Positions 42,808-55,023 of a DNA stretch of 64,000 nt are shown piece by piece. Position numbers and translations under genes: made by a program. The DNA comes from Pantoea sp. BAV 3049 (lineage in GTDB: Bacteria; Pseudomonadota; Gammaproteobacteria; Enterobacterales; Enterobacteriaceae): the NCBI RefSeq assembly GCF_009765445.1, contig NZ_WHOY01000031.1:2996415-3060414 (forward strand). Reading direction: 5' to 3'. The notes under the pieces were generated by a model. The model saw nothing but the letters and a program-made list of their open reading frames with translations, made no database searches and was not told the origin of the DNA. Numbering within the stretch: position 1 is the stretch's first letter; every line of letters starts with the position of its first letter.

Positions 42808-43734
42808 TCAGCGGTTGATCGAGCGGGCCATCCGCGCGTAGGTATGACGTACACCGCGAACAGCGATACTGTACGCCTGAATATTCTCCGGCAAAGCGAT
42901 CCCTGTATAGCCGGTATCACCAATATGATGCAGATCGGCACCCGCCATTTTGCACATCAGCGCTATCTGCCTGATCGTCGACACATCGCAGCCTTCCTGT
43001 GAAGTGCCAATAGCCGTCATCACCATTTTACCAGCCTGATGACTATGACTGATTAACTGCTCCGCATAGGCCTGAGTGATACCAGGCACTGTTCCGGGCG
43101 CGGGGATCAGTAAAATATCTGCGCCACAGGCAATAAACTTATCGACATCGGCAGTGGTGATGATTTTTTCACCCGCAGCAGGAAGAATACCCGCCGAGTG
43201 CATTTTGCCCGCGATGATCACCAATTTGTCACCGGTAGCTTCCCGGATTGCACGAATGCAGTTACCTATAGCCTCGTTACTGACACCATTGCCTGGATTC
43301 CCGGTCAGGACAATAAACTTTGCCCCCATCTCTACCAGCTTCAACGCATTTTGCGACGTTGCCAGCCGTCCGGCTTTCATCGCCCAAAATTCATTATGAT
43401 GATCGGTAAATCCGGGATCGACAGCTTCAAGATTGACGCCAATGACACGCCCTGTAAGGCGCTGCAAATCCCGCAAGGTCTCACCGGGTTCGCTGCCAGC
43501 AGGCATCCCCTGTACGCAAGGGGAGTTGACATCGAACATATTCAGGAGGAGCAAATCGGCCCCCTGGCTGGCGGCCAGTTCGGCGTTGGTCACCGACATC
43601 AGCAAAGGTTGTACGGCAGAGATTGTCTCGCTGACGATAATGCGTCCTTCACTCTGGCGCAGCGAATCCAGCAATTCCCGGGCCTGAAGAGCCGCCAGTT
43701 CCGAGGCGCTGCAGTCAAGATAGCGTTTAACCAT
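42808..43734 (-). CDS. BtpA-like TIM-barrel protein (DUF7916-type), function unknown
   Basis: This 308-residue protein resembles BtpA-like phosphosugar-type TIM barrels: GADLLLLNMFDVNSP, VIGVNLEAVDP, KFIVLTGNPGNGVSN, IIAGKMHSAG and GADILLIPAPGTVPG mark successive strands. Relatives are often annotated as HAD-like hydrolases or found beside PTS sugar operons; no reaction is known to me. Start MVKRYLDCSASELAA has AAGGAG eight bases upstream; codons up to 43797 are unsupported. It interrupts the E. coli order yajO-pgpA and stands alone, so it looks like an insertion. Confidence 0.72.
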   Translation of the reverse strand: MVKRYLDCSASELAALQARELLDSLRQSEGRIIVSETISAVQPLLMSVTNAELAASQGADLLLLNMFDVNSPCVQGMPAGSEPGETLRDLQRLTGRVIGVNLEAVDPGFTDHHNEFWAMKAGRLATSQNALKLVEMGAKFIVLTGNPGNGVSNEAIGNCIRAIREATGDKLVIIAGKMHSAGILPAAGEKIITTADVDKFIACGADILLIPAPGTVPGITQAYAEQLISHSHQAGKMVMTAIGTSQEGCDVSTIRQIALMCKMAGADLHHIGDTGYTGIALPENIQAYSIAVRGVRHTYARMARSINR

Positions 43735-43829
43735 ATAAAGCTCCTTATAAAAAGGAGACATTATAGGCAGCAGATCAGCTGACTGGCTGTGAAACAACCC
43801 ACATAATTTTCATCGCGAATTAACACTGC

Positions 43830-44336
43830 TTACAGCGTCAGATGCAGCCCCGCATAGTAAAGAATACCGGCGGAGATAATCCCGGCCACGATATCATCAA
43901 CCATAATGCCCATGCCGCCGTGCACGTTGCGATCAAACCAGCGAATGGGCCACGGTTTCCACATATCCAGAATACGAAACACCACGAATCCCGCCAGCAC
44001 CCATTTCCAGTTATTTACCGGGATCGCCATCAGCGTAATCCACATCCCGATAAACTCATCCCAGACGATACTGCCGTGATCGTGCACGCCCATATCTTTC
44101 GCCGTACGGTGGCAAAGGTAGACCCCAATACAGATGCCGAACATCACCAGCAGCGAATAAATATCCGGCGGCAGGTAAATCATCAGGCACCAGAACGGGA
44201 TCGCGGCCAGGGAACCCATGGTGCCCGGCACATAAGGGCTTAACCCGCTGCCAAACCCCGTTGCCAGCAGGTGCCACGGATTGCTCATTTTCAGGCGACT
44301 TTTCGCCACGTCTTTATCGCGAGGCAAAATGATCAA
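43830..44336 (-). CDS. pgpA: PgpA, phosphatidylglycerophosphatase A
   Basis: The 168-residue membrane phosphatase dephosphorylates phosphatidylglycerophosphate. It has the family motifs [21 protein letters not shown] and [11 protein letters not shown] and a C-terminal [20 protein letters not shown]. The N-terminal [24 protein letters not shown] matches E. coli, so the long start is used. It overlaps the end of thiL by 23 bp. Confidence 0.96.
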   Translation of the reverse strand: MIILPRDKDVAKSRLKMSNPWHLLATGFGSGLSPYVPGTMGSLAAIPFWCLMIYLPPDIYSLLVMFGICIGVYLCHRTAKDMGVHDHGSIVWDEFIGMWITLMAIPVNNWKWVLAGFVVFRILDMWKPWPIRWFDRNVHGGMGIMVDDIVAGIISAGILYYAGLHLTL

Positions 44337-45291
44337 ATCCTTTCAATTCGCTTTCCACCGGTTTGCCATCCTGCAGCAGCACCAGCCCTTCAGACTGCGG
44401 AGCCATCTGCCCGATGCAGGTAAACGGTACGCCGTAATGTCCCAGCGCCACGTCCAGAGCACCACGGTTGATTTCCGGCACGGTAAAGCACAGTTCGTAG
44501 TCTTCACCGCCGCTAAGCGCCCAGCGCAGAGCCTGGTCAGGCTCAAAATGCTGCTTCATCACCTTTGATAGCGGCAGGGCATCCAGATTCAGACGCGCAC
44601 CACAATCGCTGGCCTTCAGGATATGGTGAAGGTCGGAGATCAGCCCGTCGGAGAGATCGATAGCCGAGGTGGCGAGATCGCGCAACGCCTGGCCCTGCAG
44701 AATACGCGGCATCGGGCGCAGATGGCGCTTGATCAGCGCTTCATGTGCCACCGGATCGTTAATTTTCATATGATGCTGTAACAGCGCCAGCCCTGCCGCA
44801 CTGTCGCCCAGCGTGCCGGTGACGTAAATCCAGTCTCCCGGTCGGGCACCAGAGCGTTTCAGCGCCCTGCCCTGCGGCACCAGGCCGTGAATGCCCAGCG
44901 TCAGGCTTAGCGGCCCGCGAGTGGTGTCGCCCCCAACCAGTTGCATATCGTAGTAGTCGAGCAGCTCAAACAGGCTGTCGCTGAAGTCTTTCAGCCAGAC
45001 TTCATTCACTTCCGGCAGGGTCAGTGCCAGCGTCAGCCACGCCGGGTCAGCCCCCATTGCCGCCAGATCGCTGAGATTAACCGCCAGCGCTTTGTAGCCG
45101 AGATCGGAAGGATGGATATCGCGCAGGAAATGCACGCCTTCAACCAGCGTGTCGGTGCTGATTGCCAGGGTCTGTTTTTCCGGCAGAGTCAGTAATGCGC
45201 AGTCGTCGCCGATGCCTTTTTCCACATCGCGACGGGAGCTTGTCACGCGGTCAAAATAACGCGCGATAAGTTCAAATTCGCCACATGCCAT
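44314..45291 (-). CDS. thiL: ThiL, thiamin-monophosphate kinase
   Basis: The 325-residue kinase makes thiamin diphosphate from thiamin monophosphate and ATP. It has the N-terminal GIGDDCALL Asp motif, [23 protein letters not shown] and the ATP region [17 protein letters not shown] typical of the PurM/ThiL family. It lies after nusB in the order nusB-thiL-pgpA, as in E. coli. Confidence 0.97.
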   Translation of the reverse strand: MACGEFELIARYFDRVTSSRRDVEKGIGDDCALLTLPEKQTLAISTDTLVEGVHFLRDIHPSDLGYKALAVNLSDLAAMGADPAWLTLALTLPEVNEVWLKDFSDSLFELLDYYDMQLVGGDTTRGPLSLTLGIHGLVPQGRALKRSGARPGDWIYVTGTLGDSAAGLALLQHHMKINDPVAHEALIKRHLRPMPRILQGQALRDLATSAIDLSDGLISDLHHILKASDCGARLNLDALPLSKVMKQHFEPDQALRWALSGGEDYELCFTVPEINRGALDVALGHYGVPFTCIGQMAPQSEGLVLLQDGKPVESELKGFDHFASR

Positions 45292-45320
45292 ACACTGTGT
45301 TCCGAGTCTGAAAATGAAGA

Positions 45321-45339
45321 AGGCCGGTTAAACCGGCCT
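45321..45339 (-). terminator. Hairpin between nusB and thiL
   Basis: AGGCCGGTT (45321-45329), A, AACCGGCCT (45331-45339). The minus strand continues TCTTCATTTTC. Probably a weak or read-through terminator inside the nusB-thiL unit. Confidence 0.5.
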
Positions 45340-45346
45340 GAGAGGA

Positions 45347-45766
45347 TTACTTCTTATTGGGGCGGATATGAGGAGCGGCTTTGTCCAGCACGCCGTTGAC
45401 AAACTTGTGGCTGTCTTCGGCACCAAACACTTTGGCCAGCTCAATCCCCTCGTTGATTGCCACCTTGTAGGGAACGTCGGCACGCTTGCTCAGCTCGAAC
45501 AGTGAGATGCGCAGAACGGCCTTCTCTACCTGGCCCAGCTCTTCCAGCTGGCGGGACAGGTAAGGCTTCATCAGGCCGTCGAGATACGCGCTGTTGGTCG
45601 CAACGCCGCTCAGCAGCTCACGGAAGTAGCTGATATCAACGTCTTTGACGTCTTGCTCCGCAAGAAACTGATATTCGACATCAGCGATGTCGTTGTTAGA
45701 TAACTGCCAGGAGTAAAGTGCCTGGACAGCACATTCACGGGCGCGGCGGCGAGCAGCAGGTTTCAC
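45347..45766 (-). CDS. nusB: NusB, transcription antitermination factor
   Basis: The 139-residue all-helical NusB protein ([54 protein letters not shown]) binds boxA RNA with NusE for rRNA antitermination. It follows ribH by 16 bp. Confidence 0.97.
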   Translation of the reverse strand: MKPAARRRARECAVQALYSWQLSNNDIADVEYQFLAEQDVKDVDISYFRELLSGVATNSAYLDGLMKPYLSRQLEELGQVEKAVLRISLFELSKRADVPYKVAINEGIELAKVFGAEDSHKFVNGVLDKAAPHIRPNKK

Positions 45767-45782
45767 GAAATTCCCCTTAGGA

Positions 45783-46253
45783 TCAGGCTTTGATGGCTTT
45801 CAATACGTTAATCATTTCTAGTGCGGTCAGGGCAGCTTCCGCCCCTTTGTTACCCGCTTTGGTTCCGGCGCGTTCGATGGCCTGCTCGATGTTTTCCGTC
45901 GTCAGGACGCCAAAGGCAACCGGGATATCGCTGTTCATTGCCACGCTGGCCAGGCCAGAGCTGGCTTCACCGGCCACGTATTCGAAGTGGGCAGTGCCAC
46001 CGCGGATCACGGTGCCCAGCGCCACTACGGCGTCGTGCTTGCCGGCTTTCGCCAGCGCGCGCGCGGTGGTTGGCATTTCATAGGCACCCGGCACCCAGAC
46101 TACGGTGATGTTTTCATCTTTCACCTGGCCAATACGTTTTAACGCATCGAGGGCACCGCTCAGCAGGCTGTCGTTGATAAAGTTGTTGAAACGCGCAATA
46201 ACAATGGCCACGCGCGCATCAGGAGTAGCAACAGCAGCTTCAATAACTTTCAT
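45783..46253 (-). CDS. ribH: RibH (E. coli RibE), 6,7-dimethyl-8-ribityllumazine synthase
   Basis: The 156-residue lumazine synthase makes the riboflavin precursor. It shows [32 protein letters not shown] and [22 protein letters not shown] with the conserved phosphate-binding region. The enzyme assembles a 60-mer in relatives. It lies between ribD and nusB, in the same direction. Confidence 0.97.
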   Translation of the reverse strand: MKVIEAAVATPDARVAIVIARFNNFINDSLLSGALDALKRIGQVKDENITVVWVPGAYEMPTTARALAKAGKHDAVVALGTVIRGGTAHFEYVAGEASSGLASVAMNSDIPVAFGVLTTENIEQAIERAGTKAGNKGAEAALTALEMINVLKAIKA

Positions 46254-46381
46254 AATTTTCCTTTCAGGGTTCTGTTATGGCCCCGCAGGGGGGCGGATTC
46301 TATCACACTCTTAAACGGTCTGCTTCCGGAGATTCACTCCGTTACCGCCTGGCGACTGGATTCTTGTCAGCAGGCCATAAA

Positions 46382-47482
46382 TCAGGCTGTCAACGTAAGG
46401 CGCAAGTCTGGCCCCACCTGACGAATATCGCTGAATGTGAGCGCAGGAGCTTCAGCAAGTTGTGCTAAACCAGGCAGATAGCACAGACCACGCGCCGAAT
46501 CACCAAGCAGTTTTGGTGCCAGGTAGACAATCAACTCGTCCACCACGCCCGCAGTCAGCAACGCGCCCGCCAGCTTAGCGCCGGCTTCCACCCAGACGTT
46601 GTTAATCTGCCGACGTCCCAGCAGCATCATCAGCGACACCAAATCTACCTGTTCATTGAGCTTAGGTGCAGTGAACTGTTCCACATTCTCTGGCCAGGCC
46701 TGCGTATCGGCCTGATGACGGGCCAGCCAGGTCTGCCCCGGCTGTGCAATCAGGCGGTGCTGCGGCGTAACCCGGTTATGGCCATCAATTACCACCCGCA
46801 CTGGCTGACGTAAATTTTCCTGCGCATATATGGCCTGCGTCTCCGCACTTAATTCATCCCAGCGCACGGTCAGCGAAGGATCGTCTGCCAGCACCGTGGC
46901 ACTGGTGGTCAGGATAGCCGAGCTTTGCGCACGCAGGCGCTGTACATCACGGCGAGCTTCCGGGGAGGTTATCCACTGGCTTTCACCGCTGGCCATTGCC
47001 GTACGACCATCCAGCGAAGCACCCATCTTCAACTGTACCCATGGGAAGCCGGTGCGCATCCTCTTGAGAAAGCCCCGGTTCAGCGCTTCTGCTTCCTGCA
47101 TCATCAGACCTGAGCTGACCTCAATTCCTGCCTGCTGAAGCCGATACAAACCGCGTCCTGCCACTTCCGGGTTCGGGTCCTGCATGGCAGCAACCACCCG
47201 GCTGACGCCAGCGGCAATTAAAGCATCACAGCAGGGCGGCGTGCGGCCATGATGGCTGCAAGGCTCCAGCGTGACATAAGCAGTTGCGCCGCGCGCTTTC
47301 TCACCAGCCATCCTCAGCGCGTGTACTTCGGCATGCGGCTCCCCGGCGCGAAAATGATATCCTTCGCCGACCATTTCGCCGTCACGGACAATCACGCAGC
47401 CGACGTTAGGATTTGGAGTGGTGGTGAACCGACCCCGACGGGCCAGTTCAAGGGCTCGCGCCATCCAGACTTCATCTTGCAT
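46382..47482 (-). CDS. ribD: RibD, bifunctional deaminase/reductase of riboflavin synthesis
   Basis: This 366-residue bifunctional enzyme has an N-terminal zinc deaminase (HAEVHAL and EPCSHHGRTPPCCDALIAAG) and a C-terminal NADPH reductase (about 146-366, KMGASLDGRTAMASGESQWITS). It performs the deamination and side-chain reduction steps of the pathway. It starts three bases after nrdR, so the two are probably co-transcribed. Confidence 0.97.
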   Translation of the reverse strand: MQDEVWMARALELARRGRFTTTPNPNVGCVIVRDGEMVGEGYHFRAGEPHAEVHALRMAGEKARGATAYVTLEPCSHHGRTPPCCDALIAAGVSRVVAAMQDPNPEVAGRGLYRLQQAGIEVSSGLMMQEAEALNRGFLKRMRTGFPWVQLKMGASLDGRTAMASGESQWITSPEARRDVQRLRAQSSAILTTSATVLADDPSLTVRWDELSAETQAIYAQENLRQPVRVVIDGHNRVTPQHRLIAQPGQTWLARHQADTQAWPENVEQFTAPKLNEQVDLVSLMMLLGRRQINNVWVEAGAKLAGALLTAGVVDELIVYLAPKLLGDSARGLCYLPGLAQLAEAPALTFSDIRQVGPDLRLTLTA

Positions 47483-47485
47483 GGT

Positions 47486-47935
47486 TCAGTCCTGTAAGCG
47501 GGCGATCTCTTCGCCAAATTCACGGATATCTTCAAAACTACGATAAACAGAAGCAAAGCGGATATAGGCCACTTTATCGAGCTTTTTCAGCTCGTCCATC
47601 ACCAGATTGCCGATCATCTTACTGGGCACTTCACGCTCGCCGGTGGAGCGCAGCTGGCTCTTGATATGGCTGATGGCGTTTTCCACATCGTCGGAATTCA
47701 CCGGGCGCTTCTCCAGCGCTTTCAGCATGCCGCTGCACAGCTTGTCTTCGTTAAACGGTTCGCGGATCTCGTTGCTTTTGACCACCCGTGGCATCACCAG
47801 CTCGGCCACTTCGAAAGTGGTGAACCGCTCATGGCACACCAGACACTGACGGCGGCGACGCACCGAGGTGCCTTCCCCCACCAGGCGGGAATCGATCACT
47901 TTGGTATCCACAGCGGAACAGAACGGGCAATGCAT
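47486..47935 (-). CDS. nrdR: NrdR, ribonucleotide reductase regulator
   Basis: This 149-residue repressor has an N-terminal zinc ribbon ([15 protein letters not shown]...[17 protein letters not shown]) and an ATP-cone domain (about 49-139). It senses dATP/ATP and represses nrd operons. The start MHCPFC matches E. coli; 20 codons upstream are unsupported. Confidence 0.97.
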   Translation of the reverse strand: MHCPFCSAVDTKVIDSRLVGEGTSVRRRRQCLVCHERFTTFEVAELVMPRVVKSNEIREPFNEDKLCSGMLKALEKRPVNSDDVENAISHIKSQLRSTGEREVPSKMIGNLVMDELKKLDKVAYIRFASVYRSFEDIREFGEEIARLQD

Positions 47936-48149
47936 GGTGCTTCCTGATAATCCTGGAAATTTGACCACAGTGTAGCGCGAAGTCAACGCTAACAAAATAA
48001 CGGGCTGTCCATTTCCGCCCTTTCCCGGAAAAGTTCGTTCCCCGATGACTTTCAGACAGCCGTACGCAGTACAGCCTCGACTTTCCCGCTATAATAACTT
48101 AGTTACATAGCGTAACTTTTTCTCTTATCAAGGATTAACCGGAGGATAT

Positions 48150-48590
48150 ATGGGACTGTTTAACTTCGTAAAAGAAGCAGGTGAGAAATTGTGGGACTCC
48201 GTTACCGGCTCAGGTGACGATCAGAGTAAGAAACTGCAGGACTACATCAGTAAGCTGGGCCTGCCCGGCGCGGATAAGGTGGATGTGAAAGTCACCGACG
48301 GCAAAGCCAGCATCAGCGGTGACGCAATCTCCCAGGAGCTGAAGGAGAAGATCCTGATTGCTGCTGGTAACGTGGCCGGTATTACCTCGGTGGAAGATAA
48401 CGTTAACGTCGCGCAGCCCGCCACAGAAGCAAAATTCTATACGGTGAAGAAAGGCGACACCCTGAGTGCCATTTCACGTGAAGTGTATGGTGATGCAAAC
48501 AAATACAATAAGATATTCGAGGCTAACAAGCCGATGCTGTCTCATCCGGACAAAATCTATCCCGGGCAGACACTGCGTATTCCTGAATAA
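48150..48590 (+). CDS. kbp: Kbp (YgaU), potassium-binding BON-LysM protein
   Basis: The 146-residue protein has an N-terminal BON domain (about 25-88, [19 protein letters not shown]) and a C-terminal LysM domain (about 96-145, [33 protein letters not shown]). E. coli Kbp is a cytoplasmic K+ sensor needed for growth at high K+. In E. coli the gene (ygaU) lies elsewhere; here it sits between nrdR and yajI. GGAGG precedes the ATG. Confidence 0.93.
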   Translation: MGLFNFVKEAGEKLWDSVTGSGDDQSKKLQDYISKLGLPGADKVDVKVTDGKASISGDAISQELKEKILIAAGNVAGITSVEDNVNVAQPATEAKFYTVKKGDTLSAISREVYGDANKYNKIFEANKPMLSHPDKIYPGQTLRIPE

Positions 48591-48615
48591 TTTAACTGCA
48601 AGGAGCTGACTGGTT

Positions 48616-49188
48616 ATGACCAGAGTGGTAATGAGAAAGCCCGTTTTGCTGGTAGCAGCACTGCTGCTGGCAGGTTGTGCAACGCCCTCACAGCAGCCGG
48701 AATTGAACAAGCTGCATACTCAGGTTGGCAAGCTGAATGGCGAACTGCGCCAGCTGACCCAACAGGCTACGGCGCTGACCCAGCAGAACATGCTTAACAC
48801 TAACTCCACTCAGGGCGCGTGGCTGTTGCCCGCCGCCAACACCGCGGTGGTGCTGAAAAGCCAGGCAGGCGATGTTCGCCTGTCGCTGAGCCATGTTTCA
48901 AGTGAAGCCAACGGGACCCGTGCGATCCTGAATATCCGCGCGGCCGGAGAAAAGCCCCTTCCGGCCTTCACCGTCCGTGTCGAATGGGGAGAAATGGATC
49001 CGACAACCGGTAAACCGTTGCAGGTCGACAGCCAGAGTCAGTTGATCAACGTGGCGGGATCTCTGCTGCCACGCAGTGAAGTGACCATCCCGCTGCGGCT
49101 GAGCAACACCGTGCCGGAACAGTCAGGTTACATTCGCGTTCATGACCTCGTGGTACAGGCTCCCGTTCAACCCACCAGCCAGCCATAA
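48616..49188 (+). CDS. yajI: YajI-type lipoprotein (DUF3251)
   Basis: The 190-residue protein has a lipoprotein signal (VLLVAALLLAGC, Cys about 21), a heptad-like Gln/Leu coiled-coil stretch (about 28-60, LNKLHTQVGKLNGELRQL) and a beta-rich C-terminal domain. Its function is unknown. AAGGAG precedes ATG 48616; a second Met five codons on is possible. Position near nrdR is as for E. coli yajI. Confidence 0.85.
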   Translation: MTRVVMRKPVLLVAALLLAGCATPSQQPELNKLHTQVGKLNGELRQLTQQATALTQQNMLNTNSTQGAWLLPAANTAVVLKSQAGDVRLSLSHVSSEANGTRAILNIRAAGEKPLPAFTVRVEWGEMDPTTGKPLQVDSQSQLINVAGSLLPRSEVTIPLRLSNTVPEQSGYIRVHDLVVQAPVQPTSQP

Positions 49189-49214
49189 AAAAAGGGCCGC
49201 TTTCGCGGCCCTTC
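49186..49214. terminator. Bidirectional terminator between yajI and secF
   Basis: AAGGGCCGC (49192-49200), loop TTTC, GCGGCCCTT (49205-49213). The minus strand runs into seven T, giving a strong end for the yajC-secDF unit; the plus strand has a weaker tail. Confidence 0.85.
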
Positions 49215-49233
49215 TCATTTCTGACAGTCCAGC

Positions 49234-50202
49234 TTAAGGCAGAATTGAAGGCTGATCTGCGCCCTCTTTTTCCACTTTCTGCACCAGCATATGCTCGCGC
49301 TTCATGCCCAGCTTCAACGCCAGCGCCGAAGAAACATAAATTGACGAGACAGTACCGATAGTCACACCGATCAGCATAGTCAGTGAGAAGCCTTTCAGCA
49401 GCTCACCGCCAAACACGAACAGGATCAGAATCATCGCTAACGTGGTCAGCGAGGTAATCAGCGTTCGGCTCAGCGTTTGGGTCAGCGACACATTGGTAAT
49501 ATCGTAAGAGGATCCCCGGCGAATCTTGCGGAAATTCTCACGGATACGGTCGGAGACAACAATTTTATCGTTAAGCGAATAACCAATTACCGACATCAGC
49601 GACGCGACAATGGTAAGGTCAATTTCGACCCGAAACAGCGCCAGCAGACCGCTGGTGATGATCACATCGTGTGCCAGCGCCAGCACGGTACCCAGGGCCA
49701 GACGCCATTCAAAACGGAACCCAATGTAGATCAAAATCGCTATCAGTGCCGACAGCAGTGCCATCGCCCCCGTTTGCGCCAAATCACTGCCGACGCTGGG
49801 ACCAACGAATTCGATACGCTTAACACTGGCGTTCTGCTGAGTCGTCTGATTGATAACCGAAACCACCTTGTTACCTAATTCCGTACCAGCCGGACCTGAC
49901 ACCGGTGCCATACGCACTATCACGTCACGGCTGCTGCCGAAATTCTGCACCTGTGGCTCGTGAAAACCGGCTTTCACCAAATCATCACGTAGCACCTCAA
50001 GATCGGCCGGTTTTTCCAGGTTGATTTCAATTACCGTACCACCGGTAAAATCAAGTCCCCAGTTGAAACCACGTAAGCCAATAACAGCCACCGCAGCCAC
50101 AATCAGTAGCCCTGAGATAATAAAGGCCAGTCGGTCCCAGCTCATAAAATCAATGACTTTACGGCCGTGGTTCAACTGTTCAACGTTATATTCCTGTGCC
50201 AC
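49234..50202 (-). CDS. secF: SecF, protein translocase accessory subunit
   Basis: This 322-residue RND-like membrane protein has six membrane spans with a large periplasmic loop after the first and the block [16 protein letters not shown]. With SecD and YajC it uses the proton-motive force to aid late export steps. The start is GTG ([13 protein letters not shown]) with GAGGAG about 7 nt upstream, matching the E. coli N-terminus; the upstream open frame is not used. Confidence 0.95.
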   Translation of the reverse strand: MAQEYNVEQLNHGRKVIDFMSWDRLAFIISGLLIVAAVAVIGLRGFNWGLDFTGGTVIEINLEKPADLEVLRDDLVKAGFHEPQVQNFGSSRDVIVRMAPVSGPAGTELGNKVVSVINQTTQQNASVKRIEFVGPSVGSDLAQTGAMALLSALIAILIYIGFRFEWRLALGTVLALAHDVIITSGLLALFRVEIDLTIVASLMSVIGYSLNDKIVVSDRIRENFRKIRRGSSYDITNVSLTQTLSRTLITSLTTLAMILILFVFGGELLKGFSLTMLIGVTIGTVSSIYVSSALALKLGMKREHMLVQKVEKEGADQPSILP

Positions 50203-50212
50203 AACGCACTCC

Positions 50213-52060
50213 TCAGATAGACAGCTTATTGATGCGTTTGCCACCGTAAACCAGATTAACAATGGCACGGGTACCTATAATCGCCGTGAACATCGACGTC
50301 CCAATACCGATTGCGGTAGTAATCGCAAAGCCTTTGATCGAACCGGTTCCGACCGCATACAGAATGATAACTTTGATCAGAGTGGTAATGTTCGCATCGA
50401 CAATACTTGAGAAAGCGCCTTTATAGCCTTCATGAATTGCCTGCTGAACAGAACGACCGTTACGCAGCTCTTCTTTAATACGCTCGTTAATCAGAACGTT
50501 AGCATCGACGGCTACCGCCAGCGTCAACACAATACCGGCAATACCCGGCATGGTCAGCGTCGCGCCTGGCAGCAATGACATGATACCGACAATCAGCACC
50601 AGGTTAAGCAGCAGCGCAGAGGTCGCAATCAGACCAAACTTCTTGTAGAAGATAATCATGAACAGGATCGAGGCGATCAGGCCCCACAGACAGGCTTCCA
50701 GACCCTGAGTGATGTTCTGCTGACCCATAGTCGGGCCAATAGTCCGCTCTTCCACAATCTGAATTGGGGCAATCAACGCACCGGCACGCAGCAGCAGCGA
50801 CAGCTGGCGGGCTTCGTTAGGGTTGCTGATACCAGTGATACGGAAGCTGTTACCCAGACGAGACTGGATGTTGGCCACGTTAATCACTTCTTCCTGCTTC
50901 GCCAGAATCGCCCGGCCGTTGGCATCTTTCTTACCGCTGTCTTTGTATTCCACAAACAGGGTTGCCATTGGCTTGCCGATATTGTCCTTGGTGAAGTTGG
51001 ACATGATGTTACCACCGGCACTGTCCAGCGAGATGTTGACCTGTGCCTGGTTGTACTCATCCTGGCTCGACGTGGAGTCAGTGATGTGGTCACCGGTCAG
51101 GATCACACGCTTGTACAGCGTCACTGGCTGGCCGTCACGGGGGTTTTTCACTTCTGAGTCGCCCGGTACGCGGCCGTTAGCAGCAGCAGTTGGGTCGACA
51201 GAAGTGTTTACCAGACGGAATTCCAGGGTGGCAGTCGCGCCCAGAATCTCTTTCGCCCGCGCGGTATCCTGAATACCAGGCAGTTCCACGACGATACGGT
51301 CAGAGCCCTGACGCTGCACCAGTGGCTCAGCCACGCCCAGCTGGTTAACACGATTACGCAGGATGTTGATGTTCTGCTGCACCGCGTATTCACGCGCTTC
51401 ACGCAGACGCTCGTCGGTCATCACCGCTCGCAGGGCATTGCTGCCGCTGGTGTTGATCACCATGTCACGGTGGCGACCAGTCAGATAGCTGACGGCTTCA
51501 TCACGCGCCTGACCGTCACGGAAACGAATTTCCAGACCGTAGTTATCAGTTTTGCGAACGTTGGTATAAGGAATGTTTTTGTCACGCAGATCGCTGCGCA
51601 GGTTGTCGATGTTCTGCTCCTGGAGTTTCCCCAGAGCGGTATCCATATCGACTTCCATCAGGAAGTGTACGCCGCCACGCAGATCGAGACCGAGTTTCAT
51701 CGGTTCTGCCTGCAGCAGGCTCAGCCAGGCTGGCGTGGCAGGGGCAAGGTTAAGCGCTACAACGTAGTTCTCACCCAACGCCTGAGTAATGGCATCACGG
51801 GCACGCAGCTGCACGTCACCGTTGGCAAAACGCGCCATAATCGCGCCATTTTCAAGCAGCAGTGATTTGCTCTGAATATTATTTTTTTTCAGTACGTCCT
51901 GGATCTGACCCAGCGTTTGCTCACTGGCGGCGCTTCCGCGCGCACCAGTGACCTGAACAGCCGGATCCTCACCATAAAGGTTGGGAAGTGCGTACACCAG
52001 ACCGACGATTAACACGACGATCAGCATGATGTACTTCCACAAAGGATAACGGTTTAACAC
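50213..52060 (-). CDS. secD: SecD, protein translocase accessory subunit
   Basis: The 615-residue protein begins [20 protein letters not shown], has the conserved [15 protein letters not shown] motif, a large periplasmic region (about 35-450) and a C-terminal block of membrane spans. It works with SecF, whose GTG start is 10 bp downstream. Sequence and length match E. coli SecD. Confidence 0.97.
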   Translation of the reverse strand: MLNRYPLWKYIMLIVVLIVGLVYALPNLYGEDPAVQVTGARGSAASEQTLGQIQDVLKKNNIQSKSLLLENGAIMARFANGDVQLRARDAITQALGENYVVALNLAPATPAWLSLLQAEPMKLGLDLRGGVHFLMEVDMDTALGKLQEQNIDNLRSDLRDKNIPYTNVRKTDNYGLEIRFRDGQARDEAVSYLTGRHRDMVINTSGSNALRAVMTDERLREAREYAVQQNINILRNRVNQLGVAEPLVQRQGSDRIVVELPGIQDTARAKEILGATATLEFRLVNTSVDPTAAANGRVPGDSEVKNPRDGQPVTLYKRVILTGDHITDSTSSQDEYNQAQVNISLDSAGGNIMSNFTKDNIGKPMATLFVEYKDSGKKDANGRAILAKQEEVINVANIQSRLGNSFRITGISNPNEARQLSLLLRAGALIAPIQIVEERTIGPTMGQQNITQGLEACLWGLIASILFMIIFYKKFGLIATSALLLNLVLIVGIMSLLPGATLTMPGIAGIVLTLAVAVDANVLINERIKEELRNGRSVQQAIHEGYKGAFSSIVDANITTLIKVIILYAVGTGSIKGFAITTAIGIGTSMFTAIIGTRAIVNLVYGGKRINKLSI

Positions 52061-52087
52061 GGCAGTTCCCTTAGGGAAAACAAAAAA

Positions 52088-52420
52088 TTACAGCGCCTTC
52101 ATCGTACCTTTCGGCAGAACGGCAGCCACGAAATCACGTTTGACCACAACTTCCGTTGTATCGTTCAGCGCGATTGCCACATAGCCAGTTTCAGCCACTT
52201 TGGTCACACGACCCACCAGACCACCGGTGGTCAGCACTTCATCACCCTTGGAAATGGAGTCCATCAGTTTTTTGTGCTCTTTCGCACGTTTCTGCTGTGG
52301 GCGCAGGATCATGAAATAGAAAATCAGACCAAACACCACCAGCATAATGACCAGTGAATACGGGCTTCCCTGAGATGGCGCCCCAGCGGCTGCCACTGCG
52401 TCAGAAATGAATAAGCTCAT
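52088..52420 (-). CDS. yajC: YajC, Sec translocon accessory protein
   Basis: The 110-residue protein has a single membrane span (about 20-40, YSLVIMLVVFGLIFYFMI) and the conserved RPQQKRAKEHKKLMDSISKGDEVLTTGGLVG. It associates with SecDF. It lies 27 bp before secD and 24 bp after tgt. Confidence 0.96.
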   Translation of the reverse strand: MSLFISDAVAAAGAPSQGSPYSLVIMLVVFGLIFYFMILRPQQKRAKEHKKLMDSISKGDEVLTTGGLVGRVTKVAETGYVAIALNDTTEVVVKRDFVAAVLPKGTMKAL

Positions 52421-52444
52421 TAAATTTCCCTCATTGTTTAATTA

Positions 52445-54012
<1,568 letters not shown>

Positions 54013-55023
54013 ATGGCCCGTGATATAGCCCCCGGATATTGTGTGGTGGAACGACCCGGAACGCTTGATTATCAGGCACGGGAACTGTTCAGGGATATTC
54101 GTTCACCAGCCACCAGCCTGTTTATGAAACTTAATGCGGATACGCAGTATCTGAAACCAGGCCAGATTTTGATTGTGGCTGACCCGGATACGCCTGACCA
54201 GCAAACAATGCAGATGCTGAATACGCTCCGGCAGGCAAAGCATAAAACCAATGCGGCTCTCACTGGGGTGAGTGGTGAAGATGCCAGCTTTATGCAGAAA
54301 CATTATGGAATGATTGCCGGGCTGACCGCTGCCGGAGACAAGATTTTTGGAACAGCTGGAGACGTTGGAGAAAAGTATTTTAATGCTATTGAGCAAACCT
54401 TAAAAAAAATTGAGGCCAGCTACCAGAATCAATTTCGTACTCAGGGTACGCTGATAGGACAGCAATTTTTTGTTGAGCGAAATCAGTTGCTGCATCAGCT
54501 AAAGGAACTGGTCAACAAGCCGCTGTTAAAATCCCTTGCCCGGTATACCGTGAAATTCCAACAGTATGAAAATATGAAGAGGGCGCTAAACCTCTCCAGC
54601 CGTTCAATCGTACATGAGTGGTCCACTGTGGGGATGGGTGGGATACCGGGCTATTCCTACTATGTCGGCAATGCGGCCAGAGCGGCGCGTTTCCTCAGGA
54701 TGGGCGGCTACGTTGGCATTGGATTTTCGTTTGCCGGAACGACCAATGATGTGGTTGATGCCTGCAGTAAAGGGCGTGAGAGTGAATGTGGAAAAATTGC
54801 TTTTAAACAATATGCCAGGTTTGTAGCTGGGACTGGTGGTGGAATGTTGGGCGGTATATATGGAAGTACTGCAATGGTTGGTGTTTGTGCCGGCATAGGG
54901 ATTGCTACGGTCGGCATTGGAGGCGTCGCTTGTGCAGCCGTTGGTTCTATGGCTGGCGGGTACGTGGGAGGCACTGGTTTAGAAGCCTTAGTCAATACAG
55001 TGATTGAATATTATGATAAGTAA
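54013..55023 (+). CDS. Putative secreted antibacterial effector: LysM-like N-terminus and glycine-rich membrane C-terminus
   Basis: The 336-residue protein is not part of the E. coli order tgt-queA. Residues about 4-55 (IAPGYCVVERPGTLDYQ... LKPGQILIVADP) look like a degenerate LysM domain. The middle (about 95-190) is helical. Residues about 210-330 are rich in Gly and Ala with long hydrophobic stretches (GGIPGYSYYVGNAARAARF, GGYVGIGFSFAG, GTGGGMLGGIYGSTAMVG), suggestive of glycine-zipper membrane insertion. This layout recalls type VI secretion effectors that act on membranes; I infer this and cannot name the family. AAGGGAG precedes ATG 54013. A small membrane protein gene overlaps the 3' end. 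Confidence 0.6.
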   Translation: MARDIAPGYCVVERPGTLDYQARELFRDIRSPATSLFMKLNADTQYLKPGQILIVADPDTPDQQTMQMLNTLRQAKHKTNAALTGVSGEDASFMQKHYGMIAGLTAAGDKIFGTAGDVGEKYFNAIEQTLKKIEASYQNQFRTQGTLIGQQFFVERNQLLHQLKELVNKPLLKSLARYTVKFQQYENMKRALNLSSRSIVHEWSTVGMGGIPGYSYYVGNAARAARFLRMGGYVGIGFSFAGTTNDVVDACSKGRESECGKIAFKQYARFVAGTGGGMLGGIYGSTAMVGVCAGIGIATVGIGGVACAAVGSMAGGYVGGTGLEALVNTVIEYYDK

